Positions 23,538 through 34,319 of a stretch of DNA of 64,000 bases are shown in pieces. Position 1 is the stretch's first letter. Each line of letters begins with the position of its first letter. The translations under genes and the position numbers were made by a program. The notes beneath the pieces were generated by a model, which did not search any database, was not told the origin of the DNA, and was given only the letters and a program-made list of their open reading frames with translations. The DNA comes from Acanthochromis polyacanthus (lineage: Eukaryota; Chordata; Actinopteri; Pomacentridae), in NCBI RefSeq assembly GCF_021347895.1, contig NC_067135.1, positions 2,783,320-2,847,319 on the forward strand, read 5' to 3'.

Positions 23538-24580
23538 TCCCACTTTTTTGTGGTAATTTGGCATCTTTCTGTTTTAATTTTGCATCTTTTTCTGGTGATT
23601 TTCTGTCTTTTTGTGATGAACTTGTATCTTTTTGTGGTAATTTGGCATCTTTCTACTTTAATTTTGCATCTTTTTCTGGTGATTTTCTGTCTTTTTGTGA
23701 TGAACTTGCATCTTTTTCTGGTGATTTTGCATATTTCTATCTTAATTTTGCATCTTTTTGAAGGGATTTTGCATGTTTTATGTTAAATTTGCATCTTTTT
23801 TGGTGATTTTGCATGTTTTTATGGTAAATTAGCATCTTTTTTGATGATTTTTCATCTTTCTATTTCAATTTTCCGTCTTTTTGACATAATTTAGCATCTT
23901 TCTATTTTAATTTTGCATCTTTTTTTTGGTGATTTTCTGTCTTTTGTGATGAACTTGTATCTTTTTGTGGTGATTTTGCATCTTTCTGTTTTAATTTTGC
24001 ATCTTTTTGAAGAGATTTTGCATGTTTTTATGTTAAATTTGCATCTTTTTTTGGTGATTTTCTGTCTTTTTGTGATGAACTTGCATTTTTTTTGGTGATA
24101 AGATATTTCTATCTTAATTTTGCATCTTTTTGAAGGGATTTTGCATGTTTTTATGGTAAATTAGAATCTTTTTTTGATGATTTTTTATCTTTCTATTTCA
24201 ATTTTGCATCTTTTTGACATAATTTAGCATCTTTCTATTTTAATTTTGCCTCTTTTTGTGGTGGTTTTCTGTCTTTGTGATGAACTTGTATCTTTTTGTG
24301 GTGATTTTGCATCTTTCTATCTTAATTTTGCATATTTTTGTGGTGATTTTGCATGGTTTTATGGTAGATTTGCATCTGTTCGGGGGGATTTTTCATCTTT
24401 CTATTTCAGTTTTCCATCTTTGTGACATAATTTAGCATCTTTCTATGGTAATTTTCCATCCCTTTGTGGGGATTTTACATCTTTACATCCTAACTTTGCA
24501 TCTTCTTTTGTGGCAATTTTGCATTTTTGAGGTGTTTTTGCATCTTTTTGTTGTTATTTTTCATCTTAATTTTGCATCTA
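23538..24580 (+). repeat. T-tract periodic array D
   Basis: Just over 1 kb of units close to GATTTTGCATCTTTTTGTGG plus T (21 bp). Variants replace the second half with TTTCTATTTTAA. Because 21 bp is seven codons, three overlapping frames stay open across it, giving seven-residue repeats such as LHLFVVI. These are artefacts of the repeat. Confidence 0.9.
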
Positions 24581-25044
24581 CTTCTACTGTCAACTGTTCT
24601 CAGATTATATCATATAAATTTCCTCCATGCATGAATAAAAAGCCCAACTTGACAGGAATGTCTTCCCTAAATCAGATCAACTCCTCCCCATACTCACATC
24701 GTCCAGCCTCCATTTCCACAGCCCTGCTTAATGCTTTGGCCCTGCTCCTTGTATTAGACTCTAAATCTGCAGAATTGCCCAGTATGAGTGTTACTGCTTG
24801 TGTGAAACACTGGATTATCGGGGCCCGGGGGCATGTGCCCCACTCGTCTTTTAGGTAATCCACACTTGTGCATAATCATGGTCTTTCCTGAAAGCTAATC
24901 CCCCTGTTCTCTGAGAATCCTCCAAGTATAAGTGCTGAATGAGGAGAACAGAAGCTTAGACACAGATTTATTAGACTAGATGTGTTCTCACCACAACGCT
25001 GACACCTTTGACGCTGAAATATCACCACATCCTAGTGGCTTTCA
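24581..25044. other. no gene recognised
   Basis: Spacer between array D and the hAT-like repeat. The frame ending at 24858 continues out of the array and is not supported as a gene. Confidence 0.45.
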
Positions 25045-25219
25045 CTGCAAAAACGCCAAGTCTACCAAGTCTGTCTTATTTTTAGTCCGAATGTCTCATC
25101 TCTCTTGATTTAAGATAAATTTATTTAACAGGAGACATTTCAGCAGATGGAGGGACTTGTTTTAAGACAACGTATCTTAAATGTCTTGTTAAGTTAAACA
25201 ATCTTGAAATTATCTTGTT

Positions 25220-25774
25220 TTAACCCTCCTGTCGTCCTGCGGTTCAAATTGACCCATTTAAAGTTTAAAAATGTGGAAAAATATATTTTCACAGTGAAAA
25301 CTTCCACGTTTTCAATTTTTTTTTGGTAGATTTTTGAACATTTTTTGGGTGGAAAAAATGGAAATGAAAAAAAAAGTTTCTTTTAGAACATTCACCAAAA
25401 AAAATCAACCAAAATCCAGCGAAATTCGCTGGATTTTGGTTGATTTTTTTTGGTGAATGTTCTTAAAGAAAATATGAGAAGTTTTACTGATATATATGAA
25501 ATCACTTTAGATATTTTTAAGATTTTTTTGGGGGAAGATTTTTATTTATTTTTAAAAAATATTTACAATTTTTTAAAATTATTTTGTAAATTTTTATTTC
25601 TTGCCGAATTTGGGGATTTTTTTTTAAAAAAATAAAACTTTTAAGGAATTTTCTTCCTGAAGATTTTGCAAATTTGTATAAATTTGGGTAATTTTTTGCA
25701 GAATTTTTGGATTTTTTTCAGACAAGGCAACAGTATTTTTTTGGTGTCGTAAATCAGGACGACAGGAGATTTAA
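25220..25774. mobile_element. piggyBac-like TTAA-flanked foldback element
   Basis: TTAA lies at 25220-25223 and 25771-25774. The adjoining ends are inverted repeats: CTCCTGTCGTCCTG reading in from the left and the same read in from the right. TTAA target duplication suits piggyBac (Kolobok also uses TTAA). Removing it restores CTTGTTTTAAGTCACC, which fits the surrounding repeat. The interior is extremely AT-rich with no transposase and carries a near-perfect 79-bp palindrome. Confidence 0.75.
25385..25463. repeat. 79-bp perfect palindrome (39-bp arms, 1-bp centre)
   Basis: The left arm 25385-25423 is exactly complementary to the right arm 25425-25463, centred on the A at 25424. The centre reads AGCGAA-A-TTCGCT. 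With one mismatch the pairing continues to about 25377 and 25471. Such a perfect hairpin or cruciform former is seldom kept for long, so it is either young or recently homogenised. Confidence 0.9.
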
Positions 25775-25991
25775 GTCACCTAAGCCTGACAATCCTGGTA
25801 AAATATAACTTACAATAAGTTTTCCTAGCTAATTTTAAGATCTCAGTACTCTAAATATCACATCTTATTTCTAGAAATCTCACCAAGACATTTATCACTT
25901 GTTCTAGCGGCAGATTTTTTCACTTATTTCAAGGTAAAAGTTCTTTGAAATAAGTTTTTTTTCCTTGTTTTGAGAGGGGCATTTTTTCCAG

Positions 25992-26880
25992 TCTTGTCTT
26001 TTTATTTCCTGTTTTTCCGTCTTTCCGGTCGTATTTTTCACTTTACGCTCCTGTTTGTGTGTCCTCCTGCTCCTCTCTTCCCAGCCCGTCAGCTCACATT
26101 TGTCTCCAGCCCTTGTTAAAGTGTGACAGACGTGTCCACAATAGCATCCCTCAAAGTCGCTTCTTAAGACTGGGAGTCGTTTGCTGCTAAATCACTTTGA
26201 TTGCACTGGGAAGCCTTTATTCCGGCTCCTCTGACTGAGTGTGTGTGTGTGGGATGGGAGGCGATCGGTGGAGCTGTGGAATGTGGGAGCTGCTTTTGTC
26301 TCGCCGTGGATGTGTGCGTTACGCTCGTTTCTTTCCTCCCGGACCATCGCGGCCGGGCATCCTAATGGCAGCGGTGTCAGGCCAGGTCAGCGTCACTGAA
26401 GCCCGTGTGTGTTCTCAGAGCTGCTCTGGGAAACGCTCTCAAAAGACTTTTCTTCTTCGGGTCATAAAGTGAAGAATCTTTGTGTTTTAATCTAATAGGA
26501 GGCGAACAGAGAGCTGCCTTGTTCAGGCGTTGGTACAAAGTTCTCATGTACACAAATTTACTCCAGCTGATGTGGACTCTGTTGGTTAAGCTGCTTCTCA
26601 GCATTCACACCTTAACCAGATTAGTAGCCATTTAATTTGACCGTCTGACCCCGTAGTGAATGCTACTGTTGGATTATTTTTCTCAGGAAGTGACTACACC
26701 ACGTCATGTAAATGTCAATGATAGCACAATTTGGGATAGTCTGGTAAACGAATAAAACCAGAAAGACGATATAGCAAATACAGGCCCCGAAGTGGAAACT
26801 CAGTACAAACAAAAGTTCGATTGTTTTGATTGAAATCTTGCAACAGCTGACTCGTGAACATAAAAATCTGCTCAGTTTTG
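25992..26880. other. spacer with CpG-rich patch at about 26260-26420
   Basis: The patch contains GGACCATCGCGGCCGGGC. A 77-aa plus-strand frame (26239-26472) crosses it and has no recognised domain. Confidence 0.35.
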
Positions 26881-26987
26881 CTTATTTGTGCCGTGTCCAT
26901 GTCTTTATTACGGCTCCCTGTGGAATAAAGTGTCCAGATGCAGTGAAAATGTCTTATTGTGAGACTTCAGTGATGGAAAAAGATCAG

Positions 26988-27310
26988 TTGCATCTTTTTG
27001 AGGCGATTTTGTATCTTTTTGTGGTAAATTTGCATCTTTCTATCTTAATTTTACATCTTTCTATGGTAATTTTTCATCTTTTTAAGGTGATTTTGCATCT
27101 TTCTATCTTAATTTTTCGTCTTTTTGATGATTTGCATCTTTTTATGTAGATTTTGTATCATTCTATATAAATTTAGCATCTTTTTGAGGTGATTTTGCAT
27201 CTTTCCATCTTAATTTTTCATCTTTTTGTGATGATTAGCATCTTTTTGTGCAGATTTTGTATCGTTCTATATAAATTTTGCATCTTTTTGAGGTGATTTT
27301 TCATCTTTCT
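26988..27310 (+). repeat. T-tract periodic array E
   Basis: Units such as GCATCTTTTTGAGGTGATTTT (21 bp, as in array D) recur over 320 bp. It is part of the segmental repeat. Confidence 0.85.
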
Positions 27311-27340
27311 TTGATAATAAAGCCTTCTTAATTTTGCTTA

Positions 27341-27422
27341 TACACCCCCTGTCAAAAGTTTTGAGACACTTTCTCATTTAAATAAATTAGAACCTGTCTC
27401 AAAACTTTTGACAGCGGGTGTA
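27341..27422. mobile_element. short palindromic MITE, copy 5
   Basis: 82 bp, starting TACACCCCCTGTCAAAAG and ending CTTTTGACAGCGGGTGTA. The paralogous segment at about 27720-27735 reads AATTTTGCTTATATGTGCC without the element, so the insertion point at a TA dinucleotide is directly visible. Confidence 0.9.
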
Positions 27423-27527
27423 TGTGCCGTGTCCATGTCTTCATCACGGCTCCCTGTGGAATAAAGTGTCCAGATGAAGTGAAAATGTCTAATTTGAGAC
27501 TTCAGTGATCGAAAAAGATCAGTTGCA

Positions 27528-27705
27528 TCTTTTTGAGGCGATTTTGTATCTTTCTGTGGTAATTTTGCATCTTTCTATCTTAATTTTACATCTTTCTATG
27601 GTATTTTTTCATCTTTTTGATGATTTGCATCTTTTATGTAGATTTTGTATCGTTCTGTATAAATTTTGTATCTTTTTGAGGTGATTTTCAATCTTCCTAT
27701 GATAA
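27528..27705 (+). repeat. T-tract periodic array F
   Basis: The paralogue of array E within the second segmental copy, shorter by several units. Confidence 0.8.
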
Positions 27706-27830
27706 TAAAACCTTCTCAATTTTGCTTATATGTGCCATGTCCATGTCTTCATCACGGCTCCACGAGGAAAAAAGTGTCCAGATGAAGTGAAATTGTCTTA
27801 TTGTGAGACTTCAGTGATCGAAAAAGATGA

Positions 27831-28440
27831 ATGATCGACTGAACGAGCCACAGTACCGCTAATCAGAGCTGCAGTGGATATCCTCCGAAAATGACGTCAC
27901 AGATGATGCAAAATGGCACCATTTTGGTTAAATTGCTTGAATAGAAGACCAAAGACATTATTTGGTCAAAGGAAGGTGAAGATAGATTTGCTGAGCTCAT
28001 ATTGGTCCATCGTATTTGGTGTGAATCTGCCCATTACCACCACAGTGAATGCATAGTCCTGACAGTGAAGCACAGACTTTAAAATGTGATGATATGGATC
28101 TCCATGAGTGCAGAAGCTGTTAGGGAGTGGACGTTGATGACCAGAGGGCTCCCAGTCTACAGTAGCATGGCAGTATTTTAATTTTAAAGCCACTGTGATT
28201 GTTGTTAATTAGACTAAACGTGTAAAACACCCCCACGTTTTTGGACGAGGAACTGAATCCACATCCGTTCCTGTTTAGCTGCGGCAATATTAAGGATACT
28301 CCTGAGGCTGATTTGTCTCTTTTAAGCACCTTAAATGAAGGGTTCACATCTTGTGCAAGTGCTGTAGTCCTTCTTCCTCTTAATGCTTAATGTTCCTTTT
28401 ATTGCCCCGCAATTTTCATTCTGTCTTTATGGAGTTCGGG
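27831..28440. other. no gene recognised
   Basis: Two overlapping minus-strand frames of 75 codons at 27966-28347 have no domain. I see no transposon ends here. Confidence 0.4.
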
Positions 28441-28445
28441 ATTGT

Positions 28446-29140
28446 GATGTCACGTCGCAAAGCATCATGGGATTTGTGGCCCGCTCACTAGCGGTCTCAT
28501 TAAAACCTACACATTTTTACATGTTTTTAGCGAGCAAACGTTCTGGTCATCAGCAACAATGGGACGCAGATGTTGTGTGGTGGGTTGTGACAGTAAGTCT
28601 CACCACTGGTCTGGGAGAAAATTGACCAACGGACTAAAATATTTCACTTTTCCCGCTTGGAAAAGACATCAGGGGAGTGACATCTCTGAAATGACAAAAA
28701 GACGCTGAATGGCTTGGATTGCTGACATTAAACTAAAGTTAATCTCTTTCGACAATATTCCCAAGTGGATGTTTGTTTGTTCCAGGCATTTCCATAAGCG
28801 GGAGTTGCCTTTCTATTCTTGTTTCTGCCTGTCAATCCTGATATCCTTAGCCCACTATGGTAGCTAAACATCTGTCAGTCCCTCTCGTTTGGTTGTCACT
28901 GGACCGGCTTTTGTGCTCGTGTGGATCTGTCCCATCAATTCATTCTATTTTCTCCATATATCTTTGCTTCGCTTCGTTGTTCAGTTTTTCCCGGTAGATA
29001 ATAACGCATTTGCCTCTGTTTTGGTCCTTTTTTAAAAAAAAGAAAACGATCTACTCCACCAGATGATGCTATTCGGTTGTTTACTATTGCAAGCCACAAA
29101 CATGGCGGGCGCATCCCATAATCCATCGCGGTATGACGTC
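28446..29140 (+). mobile_element. THAP-type DNA transposon relic with inverted ends
   Basis: Left end 28446-28483 (GATGTCAC...CATCATGGGAT...CCCGC) pairs with right end 29103-29140 (GCGGGCGCATCCCATAATCC...GACGTC) as imperfect inverted repeats of about 38 bp. A THAP-domain reading frame starts 75 bp inside the left end, and the rest of any transposase is missing. P-element and Kolobok transposases in animals begin with THAP domains, so either superfamily fits; I could not find a clear target duplication. Confidence 0.55.
28559..28833 (+). pseudogene. THAP zinc-finger domain with one stop codon
   Basis: The frame begins ATG and reads MGRRCCVVGCDSKSHHWSGR, then GLKYFTFPAWKRHQG, a TGA stop at about 28706, and in the same frame WIADIKLKLISFDNIPKW followed by FVCSRHFHK. 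The C2CH zinc ligands of a THAP domain are all present: the CxxxC near residues 6-10 and CSRH near residue 80. The internal TGA fits decay of an arginine CGA at a CpG. THAP domains bind DNA at transposon ends or promoters. Here only this domain is left, downstream sequence is unrelated, and the relic cannot give a full protein. Confidence 0.8.
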
Positions 29141-31029
29141 CTCTATAGCAAAAATGTCCCTGAACTGTTTTCTTGTCGTGTATCTCCTTGACTAGCAGAA
29201 CCCTAATGGTGGAACCCACTAGTTATGTATGCTCTGCTCTGATTTGACAGTCTGCCACACAATGAAATACTTAATTTCCCAACTGATGCTTTCCTCATAA
29301 TTGGTTTTATTCACGTCTCAGTGGATGTTAAGTTATAGCTAATAGAACTGGAAAGCCGTTAGCTTCTTGTCAGTTCTGTTTGAAATGGTTTTATAGAGTT
29401 AAGTGGGTTACAAAGCAACTGTGCTTCTGTTTCACAAGAGCATCACACTGCGTCTGATTGGTCATTGCCAGGCTGTTGCCCAGGAAGTGCAAATTCATTA
29501 AGCTAGAAGCTAATAATAGCATAAGATTATTGTGAACTTGCCAGGCTTAAACTCTGGATAGATTTGGGCAATGTGAGGATAGAACGAGAGCTTCCAACCA
29601 CAGCTTCCAGTCCAAATCCAACATTTTGAAGTCTCACCCAACAGCCATTGGCAGATTTTGTGCCACAGTCATACAATCCCATAAGTGCTCCTGTCAGGAA
29701 GTGAACCTTAGCTGCTGTACTTTTGTGTTTTTGACTTCCTTTAGCGGCAGTGAATAGAGAGAGAAGGACAAAGAGCAGATTCAGCCGACAGGCAGCCAGC
29801 ATCTCATTGTTGTTGGACTGTATTGAATCTCATCCCTGTCAGAATGAAAGATGGGGAAGCCATCTATGGATTTAATGACAGGAAGAACGACAAAGAAAAG
29901 CAACCCAGCACCTGGATGGCTTTAAGAATGATTCCTTCTTGATCCTGACAGTCTTTTTCCTCACTAGTCAGAACAATTATTTGACTGTGTGTTGCTTTCA
30001 TGCTGCTTGAAACATCTTTTACTGTTGGCAAACGTCAGCCGAGGGGAGTGCAATTGCTGATAATGTCTCATTCGGAAATAATTGCGTTGCTTGCACACAC
30101 ATACTGCTGCTGTTAAATTTTAATGACCACTTTGAAGCTGTGTTTGCAATAAAAACCCATTAAATCACTCTGTAGCGATTAAGGAACTACATATACTGTA
30201 ACTGTTGAACACATGATGCAGTAGGTATCTATCAGTGTTACGAAATAAAACGATGATCTGCAAGGTGGATCGTTGACAGAAGCTTTCATTGCTGTTTGTT
30301 TGTCTGCCAGCAAGATTACAAGCTATAAAGGACAAAAGACATGAGAAGAACCATTAATTTTTTTGTTGTCGGGCATTGACTTTTGCAAAGATCTGTGCCC
30401 TTTTATTTCCTAGTTTAGTTTGGGTTTTTGCATTGAAGCCATGCTAAGACAGGCATATCTTCTCTACTGTCATATTTAATAGTTTGTAAATGTCCTTTGC
30501 CACATGCAGGACTAAAAAAAGTCTTTCTCATGGGTGTTCTTCATCCACAGTGACCCCATGCTTGCTGGAAGTTCATTGACTTCTTGCTGTGGCAATATTT
30601 TCTAGTTACATCACCATCTGATTGAGTGGTCTCGCAGATAAAGAGCTCATTGTTCATGTGAAAAACATGCAACATCTCCATGGATTCATAACAAACGGCC
30701 TGCACACGAGGTCTGGTTTCCTATGACCAATCATGGAGTAGACCGGCCTTCATGTACCACAAACAGATGATCACGGAATCTTCTGGTCAGATTGTGATAT
30801 GTGTGGTTTTTTTCAGGGTTGCCAGGGAATAAATTGATATCATTTAGACCAAAGTTTAGTGTCCTTTAGCTCCTTAATCTCAGTTGACAGTCTTCCCATT
30901 CAACCAGTTTTCATATCCAGGTTGAATGGTAGCAGGATTTGTAAGGTAGCCTAGACTTCCAGTTCTTTCTGGGGATGCTGGTTTGTTTACCAGTCTGTAG
31001 GTGAAATCTAATCTCTCTAGTATGTTCTG
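29141..31029. other. spacer; one minus-strand frame with a signal-peptide-like start
   Basis: The 91-codon minus-strand frame at 29527-29802 opens MLAACRLNLLFVLLSLFTAA, which resembles a secretion signal, then continues without a recognised domain. There is no supporting splice or promoter signal, so I do not call it a gene. No other structure was found to 31029. Confidence 0.35.
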
Positions 31030-31175
31030 GGTCTACCTCCCAATCTTCTCTCCTGTTGCTCATGCCAGGATAGTCTCCTGAAGGAAACATCCATGAGGAG
31101 TTCGAATCAAAGACCCAAACTACCTCAACTGACCAATGTGCTGTTAGGTCAAGTTTCTTCTAGATGTCCAAGATG
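31030..31175 (+). mobile_element. degraded LINE-like dispersed repeat
   Basis: The order GGGTCTACCTCCCAATC, AGTCTCCTGAAGGAAACATC, AACTACCTCAACTGACC matches from memory a common teleost sequence with GGGAGGCGTCC and CCACCTCAACTGGCTCC landmarks. It is too worn to assign to a clade. Confidence 0.45.
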
Positions 31176-32009
31176 GCTCTTCAGTGTGTATCAACCGGCC
31201 AAACTGTAAAGGAAACTAGTACGGCTGCTTGTTTTTCTTACAAAGTCTTGACCTTAGTTAAAGTTTGAACTGATGTTGCACCAGTTGGTGTCCTGTCCTG
31301 GAAAGCAATGTAGATGAAAGGCAGAGCGAACTTGCAGAAAAGATCAGATGTGAAGTATTTGTTGGAGTCGCTGACTGTTTTCTCATAGGAAACTCAAAAT
31401 CAACTTTGGAAAGATTGGGTTCTCTGTTTAAACTTTCCTAAGCTATGTACCTTACTATGTTAAAAGCTGTGAGAGGACGTATGTTGTGAATTTGTACTAT
31501 ATACATTGACAGAATTGAATTGAATTGAGTGCAGTTTAGTTGTGAGACAGGTCGTGTCATGGGTTCTTTAAAGTTATTTTTCTATTAATTAATGCATGGT
31601 TGTGAATGAGCTGATTTGATTTGGAGGGATTTATTTTCCTGCAGTGTGATGGACTGTGACGGCTTCCAGCTCCAGGAAGATGTAAATGTGAAGTCTGATG
31701 CAGAGACATGCAACAGATGGTGTTTGGCTAATAAGGTGTGCAATTAACATATATGACTGTGTTTGATCATAATGATGACATTCATGGCTCGTTCAGTCTG
31801 GTCTGGTCTGGTTTGGTCCGGACAGGAGAGACGATTAGCTGGAAGTCGACATGTGAACATGGACGTAGACCCAATGGATACATCATCATTCTGTCCTCCT
31901 CTTTCTTCCTCTCCTCCATCTGCTCCATCTTTATTATTTTCTTATTACTTTTTTTTTCCAGAATTTTAGATTAAACTGTTGGTCAGATTGAAATTATGAA
32001 TTGTCATGA
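31176..32009. other. no gene recognised
   Basis: Spacer. A GGTCTGGTCTGGTTTGGTCC mini-repeat sits at about 31799-31818 and a pyrimidine tract at 31890-31965. Confidence 0.4.
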
Positions 32010-32244
32010 TGCTACCACTGGCTGTTTTTTAATGGAATATCTCCATAGGGGTACAGAGGAACATTTCCAGCAACCATCACTCCTGTGTTCTAATGCTACA
32101 TTGTGTTAGCTAATGGTGCTGAAAGGCTCATTGATGATTAGAAAACCCTTGTGCAGTTATGTTAGCACATGGATAAAAGTGGGAGTTTTCATGGAAGACG
32201 TGAAATTGCCAAATGAATCGCTCAAACGTTTGGACGGTAGCGTA
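32010..32244. mobile_element. Tc1-type non-autonomous element, internally deleted
   Basis: This repeats the right two thirds of the element at 9325-9665, with shared text such as CTCCATAGGGGTACAGAGGA and GAAAACCCTTGTGCAGTTAT, and ends CAAACGTTTGGACGGTAGCG. The left end is reduced to GCTACCACTGG, so the left third has been deleted. The 116-aa frame across it is repeat-derived. Confidence 0.75.
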
Positions 32245-34319
32245 CAGCTGATCTCCTTCGTGGACTGGCTGTCATCCCAGAGAACACAGTGTTGGTTTGT
32301 CCCTTGTCTTCACCTTAACTCACCTCACAAACACACACCAGAGCTGTCAGAAGAGCTGACAGGCGCTAACGTTTGTGTGACTGATGCAGCAGACAGACGG
32401 ACTGAAGATATGCGACTAAAAACTCTCACTTTGTCAGTCATTTTTGAGCCTTTTTGCATGTAGATCCGAGTACAGGCTACAATTGAAGATAAATGTACGC
32501 CATTTCTACTAACTGACCCATTCTCCTGGCTTTAATCAAGCTTGAGTGGGGGCGGGAGCTCTCAGGGTTGATAGCCATCACCGGTCAAAGCACCGCCGCT
32601 CGTAATTCATCACATCTTAACCGCCGCAAACGACGCAACAAATCGATCCGGATCATGTTGTAGAAGTCGTGATGCTCTACTGGTTGCCGTCTGTTTCTTG
32701 TCTTGTCTCTTTGGACGGATGTTGTGTAGCGCGAGGAGCTCCGGGTTGTGTGTCGTTAAGGTCCCATAGTGGAAAACCAGTTCCATTTTTCATCACCAGT
32801 AATGGGATGCTGCTCCGACCTGCTGTGGCTGGGACCCCACAGCCAGGGGCCATCATTAAGATCCAGCCAATCAATGTTTTTTTTTTTTTCAAAGGAAGTC
32901 ATAAAGCTGTGTGTGTGTGAGGGAGGGGTGTGTGTGTGGCTACGCATGGATTTAAGACCTGGCTGCCTTCAGACAACAAAGACTGACAAGGCGGTGTGGA
33001 TTTGCTGTGTGTGTCTGGGTGTGTAATCCTCACCGGGTGGAAGTTTATCGACTCGGTCTGTAGAGGAGGAATCCAAACATGAAGGATCCTGTTTCAGATT
33101 ATAAGAAACATGCAACGGGAGGTTCAGCTTTTGATGCTTTGTTGCCTCATTACGGTCATCGCTCTACTAAATTCACAGATATGCAGCACTTTCTTTTAAT
33201 ACCTGAGTTCATTCTTAGTCATATATCAAGAAGAAACTGCCAAACATCCTCACTGTCCGCTTTAACAAATGCCACAACATGAACATTTGTGATGATTTTG
33301 CCACGTTTTATTGTCTTAAGTCCTGTTTTCATAGGTGTAGTGTTTCATTGGGGCCACACAGAATTCCATTTTAAGCAAAGTTGCTGCCAATATCCACAGA
33401 TATGATATTAATACTCTAATTGTTGAAATACATTAAAATGTTCATTACTGCATGCAGTCATGCACATCATCCATCTAATCGTCCTTCTGCAGGTTTTGCT
33501 ATTCTGATGAATTTTCACCCTAAATGAAGCCCAGAATTTCATTTATAATTGCCAATTAAGCATCCGCAATTCAAGCTAAAAAGACACCCAAATCCTCCAA
33601 ATTATGCACCGATGCTGCCCCTAATTTCCCTTGAATGCTCATGTTTTGTTGCATTTGTTGACCTTACTATGGTAGAGTGAATCTGGTAGACTATAGCACT
33701 GGATTTTTGTCATATTAATTAACAGCAATATACATTTGATACCATTAATGAGGAAGTAACACTGAATGTAAATGTAGCTTTTGCAGGAGAACTCCACAGG
33801 GAGGCTTTTAATTTGAAATTCAAGTGTCTTAGTCGATTTTCATTCAAGGAACTGAATCTTAAATTGTGTGTAGATAATGTTGGGTCGTGACTTAGTCGGT
33901 TTTTTTTCTTACTTTCTTTCTGCTGATGTCACTCTGCTGTTTATCCAGCTTCAGAAATCTCAATTATTTTCCAAATCCCAATGTTAGGAGCTTCAGGAGA
34001 TACATCACAGCCGCTCAGTTTAACCTTTCCAATAAAAAGTGTGTTTTCTTTCTTTGTTTTGACCTCAAATGTTTTTTCTATTTGACCTTGTTGTCGTCGT
34101 CTCACAGGCTGATTGTGCAGATGAGCTTTGATACTTCAAGAATGGAGACATTTCTTTAAACTACGTATCAGTTTATCATTGATCCATGATAATGATCATG
34201 AATCTTATCATGTAAGTGTCATCAATAGTAATGGAGTAAGACCAGTAGAGCTCCCCAGAACTTACACTGTACACAGACATGTTTATCTTTCTATATTTAT
34301 GCTAGCGCTACTTATTTTA
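32245..34319. other. spacer with CpG-rich patch at about 32540-32660
   Basis: The patch ACCGGTCAAAGCACCGCCGC through AAATCGATCCGGATC keeps many CpGs and could be a conserved element. A GT-rich stretch lies at 32908-32940. No exon supported. Confidence 0.35.

Larger units (their letters stand above)
25047..25991. mobile_element. hAT-like repeat with CACTGCAAAAA ends, split by a TTAA element
   Basis: The left end reads CACTGCAAAAACGCC and the right end GCATTTTTTCCAGT, an eroded inverted counterpart. Inner text such as AGGGACTTGTTTTAAG, CTTGTTCTAGCGGCAGATTT and TTTTTCACTTATTTCAAGG matches a family widespread in teleosts and usually assigned to hAT (recognised from memory). A 555-bp element with TTAA borders interrupts it. 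The 8-bp duplications are no longer clear. Confidence 0.65.
26884..27830 (+). repeat. three-copy segmental repeat, unit about 300 bp
   Basis: A segment beginning TGTGCCGTGTCCATGTC, with CGGCTCCCTGTGGAATAAAG and GAGACTTCAGTGAT, occurs at about 26887, 27424 and 27730. Copies 1 and 2 each run into a T-tract array (E and F) and end in AATTTTGCTTA. Copy 1 gained a MITE at its end; copy 2 lacks it. Copy 3 keeps only the first 100 bp. The pattern points to tandem duplication of segment plus array. Confidence 0.85.

Noticed and set aside
23499..24098. Hydrophobic open frames that look like membrane or leucine-repeat proteins
   Set aside because: They are the translation of a 21-bp tandem repeat, open in several frames at once, without start context or splice sites.
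23538..24580. CRISPR-like array
   Set aside because: No constant repeats with unique spacers; the whole unit drifts, and the DNA is eukaryotic.
29527..29802. Secreted protein gene with signal peptide
   Set aside because: The hydrophobic start is suggestive but there is no recognised mature domain, no donor site at the end and no promoter signal.
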